Assembly (NCBI GenBank): GCA_041695045.1
Contig: JBGFRR010000151.1
Location: forward strand, 12,416 to 76,415
Source of the DNA: JBGFRR01 sp041695045
Lineage (GTDB): Bacteria; Bacteroidota; Ignavibacteria; UBA10030
Direction: 5' to 3'
DNA: 64,000 bases
Part shown: in pieces, positions 7,611 through 16,564 of the stretch
How the letters are laid out: the number at the start of each line of letters is the position of its first letter
Position numbering within the stretch: the stretch's first letter is position 1
Notes under the pieces: generated by a model
What the model saw: only the letters and a program-made list of their open reading frames with translations
Told to the model about the DNA's origin: nothing
The model's database searches: none
Made by a program: the position numbers and the translations under genes

Positions 7611-8054
7611 TTGCGGATGGGCTATCGCTCCGAGGGTGACAATATAGCCCTGCGGATCAACTGAGAAACCGATCTCAGAGCTGTAGACTGGAATTCCAGC
7701 AAAGGTTTGTTCGTACTCAACGAACCACCAAGAACCATCGGTATCAGCTTTTTTCAACCGCACGATGTCGGGAGTGGCCTTCAGGACGCTTGAGTAATCC
7801 AAGATAAGCCTTTTTGCAACGGCATCAATCGTTTGGTATGTCACCTGGGCTTTATCGACTCCATAGTCGCGAATATCATCTCTCAGCCCGAGAATGCGAG
7901 TTGCCGTTCCGGTCTTATCATCGATGTGCGCCTGGAGGGTATGCCCGCGCTTGTTCTTGAACGTAACGACTTGCTGTGCCATCGCAAGTTGAAAAAGGCA
8001 GGTGGACAGCAGAAGGAAGCCGATAATTCGGTGAAAATGTGCAGATGTTTTCAT
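7596..8054 (-). CDS. Truncated secreted metallopeptidase propeptide (FTP domain)
   Basis: The 152-residue product has a signal peptide (about residues 1-26, ending AMAQ) and an FTP (fungalysin/thermolysin propeptide) domain with WWFVEYEQTFAGIPVYSSE. Thermolysin-type preproteins continue for several hundred more residues to an HExxH catalytic domain. Here the frame stops in bases contributed by the IS4 fragment (7596-7610). The catalytic domain is absent, so the gene is presumably dead. Confidence 0.75.
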   Translation of the reverse strand: MKTSAHFHRIIGFLLLSTCLFQLAMAQQVVTFKNKRGHTLQAHIDDKTGTATRILGLRDDIRDYGVDKAQVTYQTIDAVAKRLILDYSSVLKATPDIVRLKKADTDGSWWFVEYEQTFAGIPVYSSEIGFSVDPQGYIVTLGAIAHPQSVLS

Positions 8055-8221
8055 GGTTCGATCCCTTCTCGAAACGTATTTTGTGTTTTTGTGAAATAGC
8101 TTGTACTTTCCCAGAAACGTGAAGCCCCTGGTGTACGCGCTCAGGCGTACATAAGAATTCGTCTCCTCGCAGAGTCTGTTCTTATCCTGAGATATCAGGA
8201 CCGGGGGCTATTGTTATGCCA

Positions 8222-8836
8222 AGTCATCTCATCGCACATCACCTCTTTCGCCAACTTGTGGCTCTTGAGTAGGCTTCCCTGTGTGGAAATGGTGTAACTG
8301 TACGAACAGAACCATCTGCCACGTTTACGATGAGAATATCCTGTGGAAAATTACTGTACGGATCATTGGGATCGCTTTTCTTGTTTGGGTCTTGTGTGGT
8401 GCAAAGGATTCTCTGACCGTCGGGAGACCACTCAATTGGCCACTCGAGTGGGTGCATGCTCAAGAGGTAAACGCAATGCCCTGGCCGTCAGGTGATATGA
8501 CCGGAACATCATCCGACTCCGCTGGATAGACGGGTGAAAGCAATCCACTTTCCATCGGACGACCAGATAGGTGAGTGATCAATAAAAAGTGGAGATCGAG
8601 AATTCGTGAGCCCGTATCTCTTGGTTCCATCGGCATTCATGACTCTGATCGAAGGTAAGTTGCTTGACATCTGAACCATCCTCCTTCATACAGTACAGCT
8701 GCCAGGTGCCGCTTTTGTCAGAAACAAACAGAATTGGTCCGGCCTCGAAGCGTTCATCGGGACCGGTTGGGCTACAGCTGAGAGAGAAAAGAAAAAGAAC
8801 GATGACACTCATCGCAACAACTCGGCTCGTGAACAT
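8222..8836 (-). pseudogene. Frameshifted TolB/PD40 beta-propeller lipoprotein
   Basis: ATG 8836 has a strong AAGGAGGGG site and a lipoprotein signal (LFLFSLSC). It reads into ILFVSDKSGTWQLYCMKEDG, a PD40 propeller blade. Further blades occur in other frames: MNADGTKRYGLTN and WSSDGKWIAFTR around 8530-8645, then WSPDGQRILCTTQDP around 8390-8440. At least two frameshifts are needed to join them. The protein would bind or sense periplasmic ligands if intact. Confidence 0.7.
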
Positions 8837-8995
8837 CTCACTCCCCTCCTTAGATAATGGCGAATGTCCGCACGCAAAGAACCGAGATTCGATCTCATCG
8901 AACGCTCGATCTTGTCAAATGAGAAAGAACTTCCGTGTGCGCGCTTGATTCCTCGGTGTTTTTCATTAAATTGGTACACTTTACTGAAGTACAGT

Positions 8996-9097
8996 ATGAC
9001 CTCACCCTTCTCCATCATGGCTACGCCGAACTGTTGCCCGTGCTGTTGCGCAGGCGCGCTGGTGTCATGTTGCCATGAAGGAGCAAGAGTGCGGTAG
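8996..9097 (+). CDS. Cysteine-rich leader peptide of the sulfate assimilation operon
   Basis: ATG 8996 opens a 33-codon frame with seven Cys codons in two clusters: CCPCCC (from 9029) and CC (9068-9073). ATG 9017 is an alternative start. It lies 164 bp before the sulfite reductase gene and 36 nt before an intrinsic terminator; no other plus-strand gene lies upstream. This matches a transcription attenuator in which ribosome stalling at Cys codons reports cysteine starvation. There is no good Shine-Dalgarno before either ATG, and the frame is open upstream to 8864, so translation is inferred. Confidence 0.6.
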   Translation: MTSPFSIMATPNCCPCCCAGALVSCCHEGARVR

Positions 9098-9133
9098 TCA
9101 AAGCGAATCCGCAAGCACGCGGACCGATTCCCG

Positions 9134-9172
9134 AACGCCCTTCGTCAGGCAACATCGACGAAGGGCGTTTTT
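9134..9172 (+). terminator. Attenuator terminator upstream of the sulfate assimilation operon
   Basis: A perfect 13-bp stem (AACGCCCTTCGTC at 9134-9146, its complement at 9157-9169) with a 10-nt loop runs into TTTTTGTTG. It lies between the Cys-rich leader and the first operon gene. With only minus-strand genes upstream, it has no other gene to terminate. A weak competing pairing is possible between 9075-9081 (ATGAAGG) and the 5' arm. Confidence 0.8.
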
Positions 9173-9261
9173 GTTGTACGCGGTGGCTTCGGCTCAGCCT
9201 GCCGACCACTTGTGGCGCCAGCCCTTTGGGAAAAGAAAGACGGATGACCAAGGAGATTCCA

Positions 9262-11034
9262 ATGAACATTCTCACAACAGAGCAACTCGAACAGATCGAT
9301 GATCCCGTCAAGCTTCGGGAAGATCTTCTGGAAACGCGTGAAGCGATTGACCGCTTCCTCAAGGGGGAGATTTCGGAAGAAGACTTCAAGCGTTTTCGTT
9401 TGCACCGGGGCATTTACAGCCAGCGTCAAAATCAGCGCGGGTATCATATGATTCGTGTGAAGGTCCCGTACGGCCTGCTGATGTCGCGGCAGCTTCGACG
9501 GCTTGGTGAAATCGCGCGTGATCTTGCAGATGGCGTGGGCCACATTACGACGCGGCAAGACATCCAATTTCACTGGGTCAAGGTGGAGAAGGTCATTGAT
9601 GTTCTTGAACGGCTTGCAGAGGTTGGCCTGACAACGCGCGAAGCGTGCGGCAACACGGTTCGCAACATTGTCGGCTCGCCGTTGGCCGGTGTCCTTCCCG
9701 ACGAGGTGTTCGACATCAGTCCGTACGCTCACGCGCTCGCGAAGCATCTTCTCCGCAATCCGCTCAATCAGAAACTCCCGCGGAAGTTCAAAATCTCTTT
9801 CTCCGGCAGCGCATCCGAATCCGACGGCATCATTCCGTGGATTCACGACATTGGGTTCGTTGCAGCCAGACGAGGAGTGAATGGTCGGGGTGAGCTTGGA
9901 TTTCTGGTCTATGTCGGCGGCGGGTTGGGTGCGCAGCCTCGGGTGGCGGACCTTCTCGAAGAATTCACACCTGCCGAGCACTTTATGCCGACTGCCGAAG
10001 CGATCCTCACGGTCTTTCATCACCACGGCAATCGTGAGAATCGCTACAAGGCGAGAATGAAGTTTGTCATCTGGAAATTGGGGTTGGATGAATTCCGCCG
10101 GCTGGTCTTCGAGGGGCGGCAGAAAATTCTCGCGTCCGCCCGCACATTTGAATTGCCGGCACCGACCATTGAACCGGGCTATCTCCAAACGGAGAGCGAT
10201 CCGCTGCAACAATCTGTTGGAACGGGTTCCGAGTTCGAAGTTTGGAAATCGACAAACGTCGTCTCGCAGAAACAGGCAGGTTACAACGTTGTGTATATCA
10301 ATCCCACGATCGGCGACTTGACGACGGATCAATTCTTTGCGCTGGCAGATATCTCCGAACGGTTCACGAACCGTCGAGTACGGACGACGACAACGCAGGA
10401 TGTGGTTCTTCGTTGGATCCGAACCAGGGATCTCGCCTCCCTCTATGCCGAACTGCGAAAGCACCATCTGCACCAGGCCGGAGCAAACTCACTTGCCAAT
10501 GTGACCTCCTGCCCCGGGGCCGATACGTGCAATCTCGGCATCACGCACTCGCGCACCCTCGGCAAAACACTCACCGCACTCTTTCAGGAGAATGCGAACT
10601 GGAGTGATGCGCTTACCGATATTCGCATCAAGATCAGCGGCTGTCCCAATTCGTGCAGTCAACACCACGTGTCGGGCATCGGTTTCTATGGAGGCTCAAA
10701 GGCGGTCGAAGGAAAGGAAATCCCCTCCTACGTTCTGCTTCTCGGCGGTGGAATGTATTCGGGAAAGCAGACCTTTGGAAATGTGGTGGGGAAGATTCCC
10801 GCGCGCCGTGCGTCTGAAGCCGTCTCGATCATTCTTCAATCATTCCTTGCTGAGCGCGCGCAGAATGAATCCTTTCTCTCGTACGTGGATCGCGTCGGCA
10901 TTGGCCATTTCCGCAATCGACTGAAGCCGATCCTTGAATTGAAGAAAGAACAGATCACCGACGAGCTGTTCGTCGATCTCGGACAAGCGGCGGGATTCAA
11001 GGTAGAGACAGGCATAGGAGAGTGCGCTGCATGA
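9262..11034 (+). CDS. Assimilatory siroheme sulfite (nitrite) reductase, ferredoxin type
   Basis: The enzyme reduces sulfite to sulfide with six electrons, using siroheme and a [4Fe-4S] cluster. The cluster ligands are seen as C-x5-C (SCPGADTC, about residues 417-423) and C-x3-C (GCPNSC, about 462-466), with the two ferredoxin-like half domains upstream. Start ATG 9262 is chosen because AGGAG lies 6 nt before it; earlier ATGs lack this. The family also contains nitrite reductases, but position at the head of a cluster with APS reductase, ATP sulfurylase and siroheme synthase favours sulfite. The stop overlaps the cysH start. Confidence 0.93.
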   Translation: MNILTTEQLEQIDDPVKLREDLLETREAIDRFLKGEISEEDFKRFRLHRGIYSQRQNQRGYHMIRVKVPYGLLMSRQLRRLGEIARDLADGVGHITTRQDIQFHWVKVEKVIDVLERLAEVGLTTREACGNTVRNIVGSPLAGVLPDEVFDISPYAHALAKHLLRNPLNQKLPRKFKISFSGSASESDGIIPWIHDIGFVAARRGVNGRGELGFLVYVGGGLGAQPRVADLLEEFTPAEHFMPTAEAILTVFHHHGNRENRYKARMKFVIWKLGLDEFRRLVFEGRQKILASARTFELPAPTIEPGYLQTESDPLQQSVGTGSEFEVWKSTNVVSQKQAGYNVVYINPTIGDLTTDQFFALADISERFTNRRVRTTTTQDVVLRWIRTRDLASLYAELRKHHLHQAGANSLANVTSCPGADTCNLGITHSRTLGKTLTALFQENANWSDALTDIRIKISGCPNSCSQHHVSGIGFYGGSKAVEGKEIPSYVLLLGGGMYSGKQTFGNVVGKIPARRASEAVSIILQSFLAERAQNESFLSYVDRVGIGHFRNRLKPILELKKEQITDELFVDLGQAAGFKVETGIGECAA

Positions 11035-11819
11035 GCACTGATGGATCCGTAACAAGACACCCGGCAGGCATCCCGTCTCCAGAAGATCTGCCTGCTCTCA
11101 ACGAGCAGTTCTCCACAGCGCACCCACGGAAGATTCTTCAGTGGGTTGATCAGACATTTCCGCACGATTCGGCAGTGTTGGGGACCGGCTTCGGCGCGGA
11201 GGGGGTGGTGTTGATCGATCTTGCAGTCTCTCTCAACAGATCGATCCCCATCTTCTTCATCGATACCGATATGCTTTTTCCCGAAACCTACCGGCTTCGC
11301 ACCGAAATTGAGCAGCGCTACGGCATCTCCATCCAACGGTATGCGTCGGAATTGAGCTTGGAACAGCAGGCGATGGCGTACGGCGATGAGCTATGGAAAC
11401 GCGACCCCGACGTGTGCTGCGCGCTGCGGAAAGTCCGACCATTGGAGGACGCGTTGCACGGGCAAAAAGCGTGGATCACCGGCATCCGGAGATCTCAATC
11501 CTCGTTCCGACAGTCAGCCAATGTCGCCCAGTGGGACGATGTCCATCGACTCATCAAAGTGAATCCGCTCGTTCACTGGACGAAAGACCAAGTGTGGGAG
11601 TACATTCGCGCTCATCGACTGCCATACAACCCCCTCTACGACCGCGGCTACGCGAGCATCGGTTGCACGCACTGTACCTCGCCTGTGCTTGCCGGCGAAG
11701 ACGAACGCGCCGGACGGTGGAGAGGCTTTACCAAGACGGAATGCGGTCTGCACACTCGCGCGCTGGCTGTGAATTTCGCGGATCCTACTCTTGACTCAAA
11801 TCGAAAGGAGACTCGGTGA
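11031..11819 (+). CDS. cysH: Adenylyl-sulfate (APS) reductase, CysH family with iron-sulfur motif
   Basis: It reduces activated sulfate to sulfite. Start ATG 11031 overlaps the previous stop (ATGA), with AGGAG 10 nt upstream. The protein (262 residues) has the PP-loop-type N-terminal fold, the [4Fe-4S] motif of APS-specific enzymes (CC at about residue 127, CxxC in GCTHC at about 211), and the catalytic C-terminal ECGLH. These cysteine pairs are absent from PAPS-only reductases, so APS is the expected substrate even though the operon also carries an APS kinase domain. Confidence 0.93.
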   Translation: MSTDGSVTRHPAGIPSPEDLPALNEQFSTAHPRKILQWVDQTFPHDSAVLGTGFGAEGVVLIDLAVSLNRSIPIFFIDTDMLFPETYRLRTEIEQRYGISIQRYASELSLEQQAMAYGDELWKRDPDVCCALRKVRPLEDALHGQKAWITGIRRSQSSFRQSANVAQWDDVHRLIKVNPLVHWTKDQVWEYIRAHRLPYNPLYDRGYASIGCTHCTSPVLAGEDERAGRWRGFTKTECGLHTRALAVNFADPTLDSNRKETR

Positions 11820-11977
11820 TGGATGTGCATCTGTTCTTTGAAGCGGCGGTGATCGCTTTACCGGTGGGACTGCTGATTGGGTTGACCTGTATGGGAGGAG
11901 GAAGCATCCTCACGCCGCTGCTGATTCTCTACTTTCACTTGCCGCCATTGGTCGCGCTCGGAACAGGATTGGACTGA
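11819..11977 (+). pseudogene. TauE/SafE sulfite exporter, truncated remnant
   Basis: The first 52 residues of a TauE-type permease (GLTCMGGGSILTPLLILYF) start in TGATG overlap with cysH, then stop abruptly after GTGLD. Family members are about 250 residues. The overlap shows it was once part of the operon. An intact TauE gene of different character lies at the 3' end of the operon (15691). Confidence 0.8.
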
Positions 11978-12003
11978 AACTGATCTAACATCACGAGGAA
12001 GAT

Positions 12004-13878
12004 ATGGCTCACATTCACACAAACGATCATTCAGGATTCACATTGTGGTTTACGGGTCTTTCAGGTGCCGGAAAGTCGATGATCACACAGGTGCTGCTGA
12101 AACGTTTGTACGGGCGCGGCATTGTGCGCACGGAAGTACTCGACGGAGATGAAGTTCGATTGCACCTGAGCAAGGGACTCGGCTTTTCGAAAGAGGATCG
12201 CGACACCAACATCCGCCGAATCGGTTACGTGGCGAAGCTGCTATCCCGAAACGGTGTGGCGGTTCTTGTCGCCGCCATTTCTCCCTACCGCACCATCCGT
12301 GAGGAGGTGAGAAGCCAGCACGAGCGCTTCGTTGAGGTCTTTGTCACTGCACCGTTGGAGACCCTGATTCAACGCGATGCGAAGGGATTGTATAAGAAGG
12401 CGTTCGCCGGGGCCATCACGAACTTCACCGGCATCTCCGACCCCTACGAACCGCCCGAACGGCCCGAAGTGATTCTTCGCACCGAACGAGAATCGCTTGA
12501 GCTGAGTGTGAATAAAGTGCTTCGAGCGCTCGAATTGTTAGGCTACATAGCCGAGGGGGAGACAAATCTGTCGGAACAGGATGAGGAAGAGCTGTTGCAA
12601 CAGCTTCAGAGTGCCGGACACAACGTGCGCGCCCACTCGACCGATGACTGGATTTCTGTGAAGGAACCGAACGAATCTGCAAGCGGAGTAGACGTCCCAC
12701 CCAACAACAGTATCGAAATCATCACCCCGCACGGAGGCACGTTGATCTCCCGTTTTCTCCCCGAAGCTGAACGCCGGCGTGCTCTCGACCGATTGGAGCA
12801 ATTCCCCTCGCTGACGATTGGACGGAGAGAATGGTCGGACATCGAGCTGATCGCAACCGGCGGATACTCTCCGTTGACCGGCTTTGTGGATCACCGCGAG
12901 TACCGCAGCATCATCACCCACGGTCGATTGAGTTCCGGATTTGCGTGGACGATTCCCATCTTGCTTCTTGTGAATGATGATGAGCGTGATGCGATACGCG
13001 GACGCGATGAAGTCCTTCTTCGGGACATTAACGGCAAGAATCTCGCTCTCCTCCACGTTGAAGGTCTCTTCACCGTTGACAAGGAGGAATTAGCAAACGC
13101 CGTCTGGCGTACAACAGACTCAGTCCATCCGGGAGTGAGTGCGCTGTTCGAGGCAGGGAGCCACGCGCTCGCCGGGGCCGTCGATCTCATCGCTCTTGCT
13201 GATAATCATCCCTTCGCTTCGCTGCGACTCACCCCTGCTCAGACGCGATCCTCTTTCCAGCAGCGAGGATGGAAGACGGTTGCGGCGTTTCAAACAAGAA
13301 ATCCGATCCACCGCGCACACGAATACATCCAGAAGATCGCTCTCGAACTCGTGGACGGACTCCTGCTTCATCCCTTAGTTGGAGAGACCAAGGGGGACGA
13401 CATCCCGGCAGAAATTCGCATCGCCTGCTATCAAGTACTGCTTGAAGAATATTTTCCAAAGCATCGGGTTCTCCTTTCTGTGATGCCCGCGGCGATGCGG
13501 TATGCAGGACCGAGCGAGGCGATCCATCACGCGATCATCCGACAGAACTACGGCTGCTCACATTTCATTGTCGGGCGCGATCACGCCGGCGTCGGATCGT
13601 ACTATGGAACCTACGATGCACAACGGATCTTCGACCGTTACACTCGCGAAGAACTGGCCATTGTGCCTCTGAAGTTCGAGCACACATTCTTTTGCAGGCG
13701 CTGCGGTGGGATGGCATCCGAGAAAACGTGCCCGCATCAGAACGACGAACGGCTCATTTTGAGCGGCACGAAGGTGCGCGAATTGTTGCAACTCGGACTC
13801 GACTTGCCGGAGGAATATTCGCGCCCTGAGGTCGTTGCAATCTTGCGCAAAGCATATAACAAACAGCTCGTCTCTTGA
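12004..13878 (+). CDS. cysC-sat: Bifunctional APS kinase / sulfate adenylyltransferase
   Basis: This single 624-residue chain combines APS kinase (residues about 10-180, P-loop GLSGAGKS at 18-25) with an ATP sulfurylase of the Sat type (about 235-620, TRNPIHRAHE at 431-440, GRDHAG at 524-529). A zinc-type CRRCGG...CPH cluster lies near 564-577. The order is kinase first, as in animal PAPS synthases. It makes APS from sulfate and ATP and can phosphorylate it to PAPS. GAGGA lies 6 nt before the start. The gene is 26 nt after the TauE remnant and 30 nt before cysG. Confidence 0.94.
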   Translation: MAHIHTNDHSGFTLWFTGLSGAGKSMITQVLLKRLYGRGIVRTEVLDGDEVRLHLSKGLGFSKEDRDTNIRRIGYVAKLLSRNGVAVLVAAISPYRTIREEVRSQHERFVEVFVTAPLETLIQRDAKGLYKKAFAGAITNFTGISDPYEPPERPEVILRTERESLELSVNKVLRALELLGYIAEGETNLSEQDEEELLQQLQSAGHNVRAHSTDDWISVKEPNESASGVDVPPNNSIEIITPHGGTLISRFLPEAERRRALDRLEQFPSLTIGRREWSDIELIATGGYSPLTGFVDHREYRSIITHGRLSSGFAWTIPILLLVNDDERDAIRGRDEVLLRDINGKNLALLHVEGLFTVDKEELANAVWRTTDSVHPGVSALFEAGSHALAGAVDLIALADNHPFASLRLTPAQTRSSFQQRGWKTVAAFQTRNPIHRAHEYIQKIALELVDGLLLHPLVGETKGDDIPAEIRIACYQVLLEEYFPKHRVLLSVMPAAMRYAGPSEAIHHAIIRQNYGCSHFIVGRDHAGVGSYYGTYDAQRIFDRYTREELAIVPLKFEHTFFCRRCGGMASEKTCPHQNDERLILSGTKVRELLQLGLDLPEEYSRPEVVAILRKAYNKQLVS

Positions 13879-13908
13879 AGCACACGATCATGTGAGAATG
13901 GAGAAGAT

Positions 13909-15300
13909 ATGAACACGCTGTATCCTGCCTTCCTGAAGTTAGAGGGCAAACCTGTGCTCGTTGTGGGCGGAGGAGCAGTTGCCGAGCAGAAGATTACCGG
14001 CTTGCTCGAAAGCCGGGCTGATGTGACGGTCATCGCGCCTGAAGCATCGGCGAGCATTCTTCAACTTGCCGCGCAAGGACGTCTCACACTTCAATCCAGA
14101 GCTTTTCAGCCGACGGACACAGCGGGCTTTCATCTCGTCATCGGCGCAACAGACGATCGTGCCGTCCAACACGCCGTGTTTATGGATGCACAACGACAAG
14201 GCATCCCCGTCAATATTGTTGATGTGCCGGAGCTATGCTCGTTCTACACGGCGTCCATTTTTCGAAAGGGAGATTTGAGCATTGCGGTGTCCACGAATGG
14301 AAAGAGTCCGACACTCGGCAAGCTCATCCGTGATCGCATTCGCGAGCGCTTCGAGCGCGGGTACCCCGAATTGCTTGAACGACTTGGCGCTATTCGCGCC
14401 GATGTGCTCGAATTGTTTCCCGACTATGCATCGTGCAAAACGTACTTCGAGCAGCTCGTTCAGGCAGAGGTGAAGGTACTGGAGCTTCGGCATAATGATG
14501 ATGAAGTCGGCCGACGGAAGAATCAAACAAAGACCGGCAAGGTGTGGCTTGTGGGCGCCGGACCCGGTGATCCGGAGTTGATTTCCGTGAAGGGTCTTCG
14601 CATTCTTCGCACTGCCGATGTCGTGATCTACGATGCGCTTGTCGGTTCCGACCTTCTTCGGGAAGTTCCATCCTCTGCCGAAAAGCACTTTGTGGGCAAA
14701 CGCGCCGGTCGGCATTGCGTAAGTCAGAGTGAAATCAATGCGCTGCTCATCAAGCACGCGCGGGAAGGGAAGATCGTTGTTCGGTTGAAAGGTGGCGATC
14801 CCTTCATTTTTGGAAGAGGGGGTGAGGAGTTGGAGGCACTGAAAGCCGAAGGCATAGAGGTTGAAATCGTTCCGGGTATTACGGCGGGAACAGGGGTTCC
14901 GGCTTCCGTGGGAATACCGGTGACGCACCGGCAAATCTCATCGAGCGTTGCATTCGTCGCCGGACACCGTTGCGCAAGCTCGACGCAGAAACCGATTGAT
15001 TGGAAGGCGTTGCGGTCTATTGACACAGTGGTGATCTATATGGGCATCCGCAGCATCCGGTCAGTGACTGATGAAATGTTGGAAGCTGGCTATGATCCTG
15101 AACTTCCCGCCGCGGCAATTTTCGGTGGAACAATGATAGAGGAAGTCATCGTCACAGACACACTTGCCAATCTTGCCGATGGCATCCGGAACATTACGAC
15201 AACGTTGCCCGGGCTTATTATTGTGGGAGAGGTTGTGAGGACATTGAGCAATCGGGAGAAGAACCAACCGGAGGAGGTTGAATATCTTGCGGCACATTAA
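13909..15300 (+). CDS. cysG: Siroheme synthase (CysG): Met8-like domain plus uroporphyrinogen-III C-methyltransferase
   Basis: It makes siroheme, the cofactor of the sulfite reductase in the same operon. Residues about 1-150 form the NAD-dependent precorrin-2 dehydrogenase/ferrochelatase domain (VLVVGGGAVAEQK). Residues about 205-460 form the SAM-dependent methyltransferase (VWLVGAGPGDPELISVKG, VVRLKGGDPFIFGRGGEE). Length (463) is normal for CysG. GGAGAAG precedes the start. The last codons overlap a small zinc-ribbon gene. Confidence 0.95.
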   Translation: MNTLYPAFLKLEGKPVLVVGGGAVAEQKITGLLESRADVTVIAPEASASILQLAAQGRLTLQSRAFQPTDTAGFHLVIGATDDRAVQHAVFMDAQRQGIPVNIVDVPELCSFYTASIFRKGDLSIAVSTNGKSPTLGKLIRDRIRERFERGYPELLERLGAIRADVLELFPDYASCKTYFEQLVQAEVKVLELRHNDDEVGRRKNQTKTGKVWLVGAGPGDPELISVKGLRILRTADVVIYDALVGSDLLREVPSSAEKHFVGKRAGRHCVSQSEINALLIKHAREGKIVVRLKGGDPFIFGRGGEELEALKAEGIEVEIVPGITAGTGVPASVGIPVTHRQISSSVAFVAGHRCASSTQKPIDWKALRSIDTVVIYMGIRSIRSVTDEMLEAGYDPELPAAAIFGGTMIEEVIVTDTLANLADGIRNITTTLPGLIIVGEVVRTLSNREKNQPEEVEYLAAH

Positions 15301-15547
15301 ACAGAGCGGAAGCGAGAAGCAGTGCCGCATCAACGGATGCGACAAACCCCTTGCGACGGCGGGACTCTGCTGGATGCACTACATGCGCGCTCGACGGAAC
15401 GGAGACGCACACACGACGCACCGTGTCTACCGCAAGCACCACGAATGCCGCTATTGCGGTACGAGGGTGCAATCAGCGTTCTACGCGAACTACAAAGGGA
15501 TTTGCAAAATTTGTTGGAAGCTTAAGAGGATAGGAAAGTTGAGGTGA
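15287..15547 (+). CDS. Small zinc-ribbon protein overlapping cysG
   Basis: The frame continues past the end of cysG and encodes about 86 residues with two metal-binding patterns. One is C-x4-C...C-x2-H (CRINGCDKP...GLCWMHYMRAR), common in small phage and HNH-associated zinc fingers. The other is CxxC...CxxC (CRYCG...CKICW). A TTG start at 15287 is favoured because GGAGG lies about 9 nt upstream. It is basic and may bind nucleic acid. Its role in the sulfur operon is unknown. Confidence 0.6.
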   Translation: MRHIKQSGSEKQCRINGCDKPLATAGLCWMHYMRARRNGDAHTTHRVYRKHHECRYCGTRVQSAFYANYKGICKICWKLKRIGKLR

Positions 15548-15690
15548 GGGAGCGACGCAGTGCTTGAATCGGACCTACTCTTTTGAAATCCGCTCACGTG
15601 GGCAAGCCACCCGCCAGAATGCGAAGCGGGCTGGCAACCAAAAATTGAAATGGTAAAAAAAAGGGCTGTAATCCCTCGGGTATTTATGAA

Positions 15691-16440
15691 ATGATCGATC
15701 CGGATATTCTTATTTTTATTCTTTTCGGTTTTGTTGCCCAAATGATTGACGGCTGCCTCGGTATGGCCTATGGGGTAGCGTCAACTACTTTTCTTCTCAG
15801 CCTCGGGGTTCCTCCTGCGGTTGCAAGCGCCTGTGTTCATACCTCCGAGGTTTTCACCACAGGTGCCTCGGGGATTTCCCACTTCAAGTTCGGCAATGTG
15901 AACCGGAATATTTTCTTAAGGCTTCTGATCCCGGGAGTAACCGGAGGCGTGACCGGCGCCTATATCCTTACCGAGTTGCCAGGGGACAAAATAAAGCCCT
16001 TCATCTCTCTTTATCTATTGATCATGGGCGTGATGATTCTCATCAATGTCTTCAGAAAAACTAACTTGAAAAAGACGAATATGAGATTAGCCCCATTAGG
16101 ATTGCTCGGAGGTTTTTTTGATGCCATCGGAGGAGGCTGGGGATCAATCGTCACGACCACCTTGGTCGCCAACGGCAACCAGCCCCGTTTCGCAATCGGG
16201 TCCGTCAATTCGGCGGAATTTTTTGTCACCATCACCATATCCATCACCTTTATGTTCACCATCGGGATGTCATTAATGCAACACTGGGAAAAAATTGCCG
16301 GCCTCCTCATAGGAGGGATTCTTGCTGCCCCCTTTGCTGCCTATGTCTGCAAAAGGGCCCCGACACGAATCTTGATGGTGATGGTCGGGCTGCTGATCAT
16401 CGGTTTAAGCGCCAGAGTCATCTACCGGAACTGGTTTTAA
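15691..16440 (+). CDS. TauE/SafE family sulfite exporter
   Basis: A 249-residue polytopic permease with the two characteristic glycine-rich halves (MIDGCLGMAYGVASTT and FFDAIGGGWGSIV). It would export sulfite or another organosulfur anion, protecting the cell while sulfate is reduced. It follows the sulfur operon after a 143-bp gap with a CCCGC...GCGGG hairpin. Its codon choice is visibly richer in A/T (TTT, ATT, AAA) than that of the neighbours, suggesting recent acquisition. It may functionally replace the truncated exporter at 11819. Confidence 0.88.
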   Translation: MIDPDILIFILFGFVAQMIDGCLGMAYGVASTTFLLSLGVPPAVASACVHTSEVFTTGASGISHFKFGNVNRNIFLRLLIPGVTGGVTGAYILTELPGDKIKPFISLYLLIMGVMILINVFRKTNLKKTNMRLAPLGLLGGFFDAIGGGWGSIVTTTLVANGNQPRFAIGSVNSAEFFVTITISITFMFTIGMSLMQHWEKIAGLLIGGILAAPFAAYVCKRAPTRILMVMVGLLIIGLSARVIYRNWF

Positions 16441-16564
16441 AGAAAATGGGCGATGGGGTTCTCGATCGCCTTCGCAAAGGGAGAACATCTTCCTGCAATA
16501 CTTAGATACTGTCAAATTGTCTCTCATTCATGGTTTCAGCGCCACTACACCGGGGCGCGCACGG

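Noticed and set aside
9145..10473. Long minus-strand open frame opposite the sulfite reductase gene
   Set aside because: It is antisense to a gene with clear Fe-S/siroheme motifs, has no recognisable domain, and reads like reverse-frame codon shadow.
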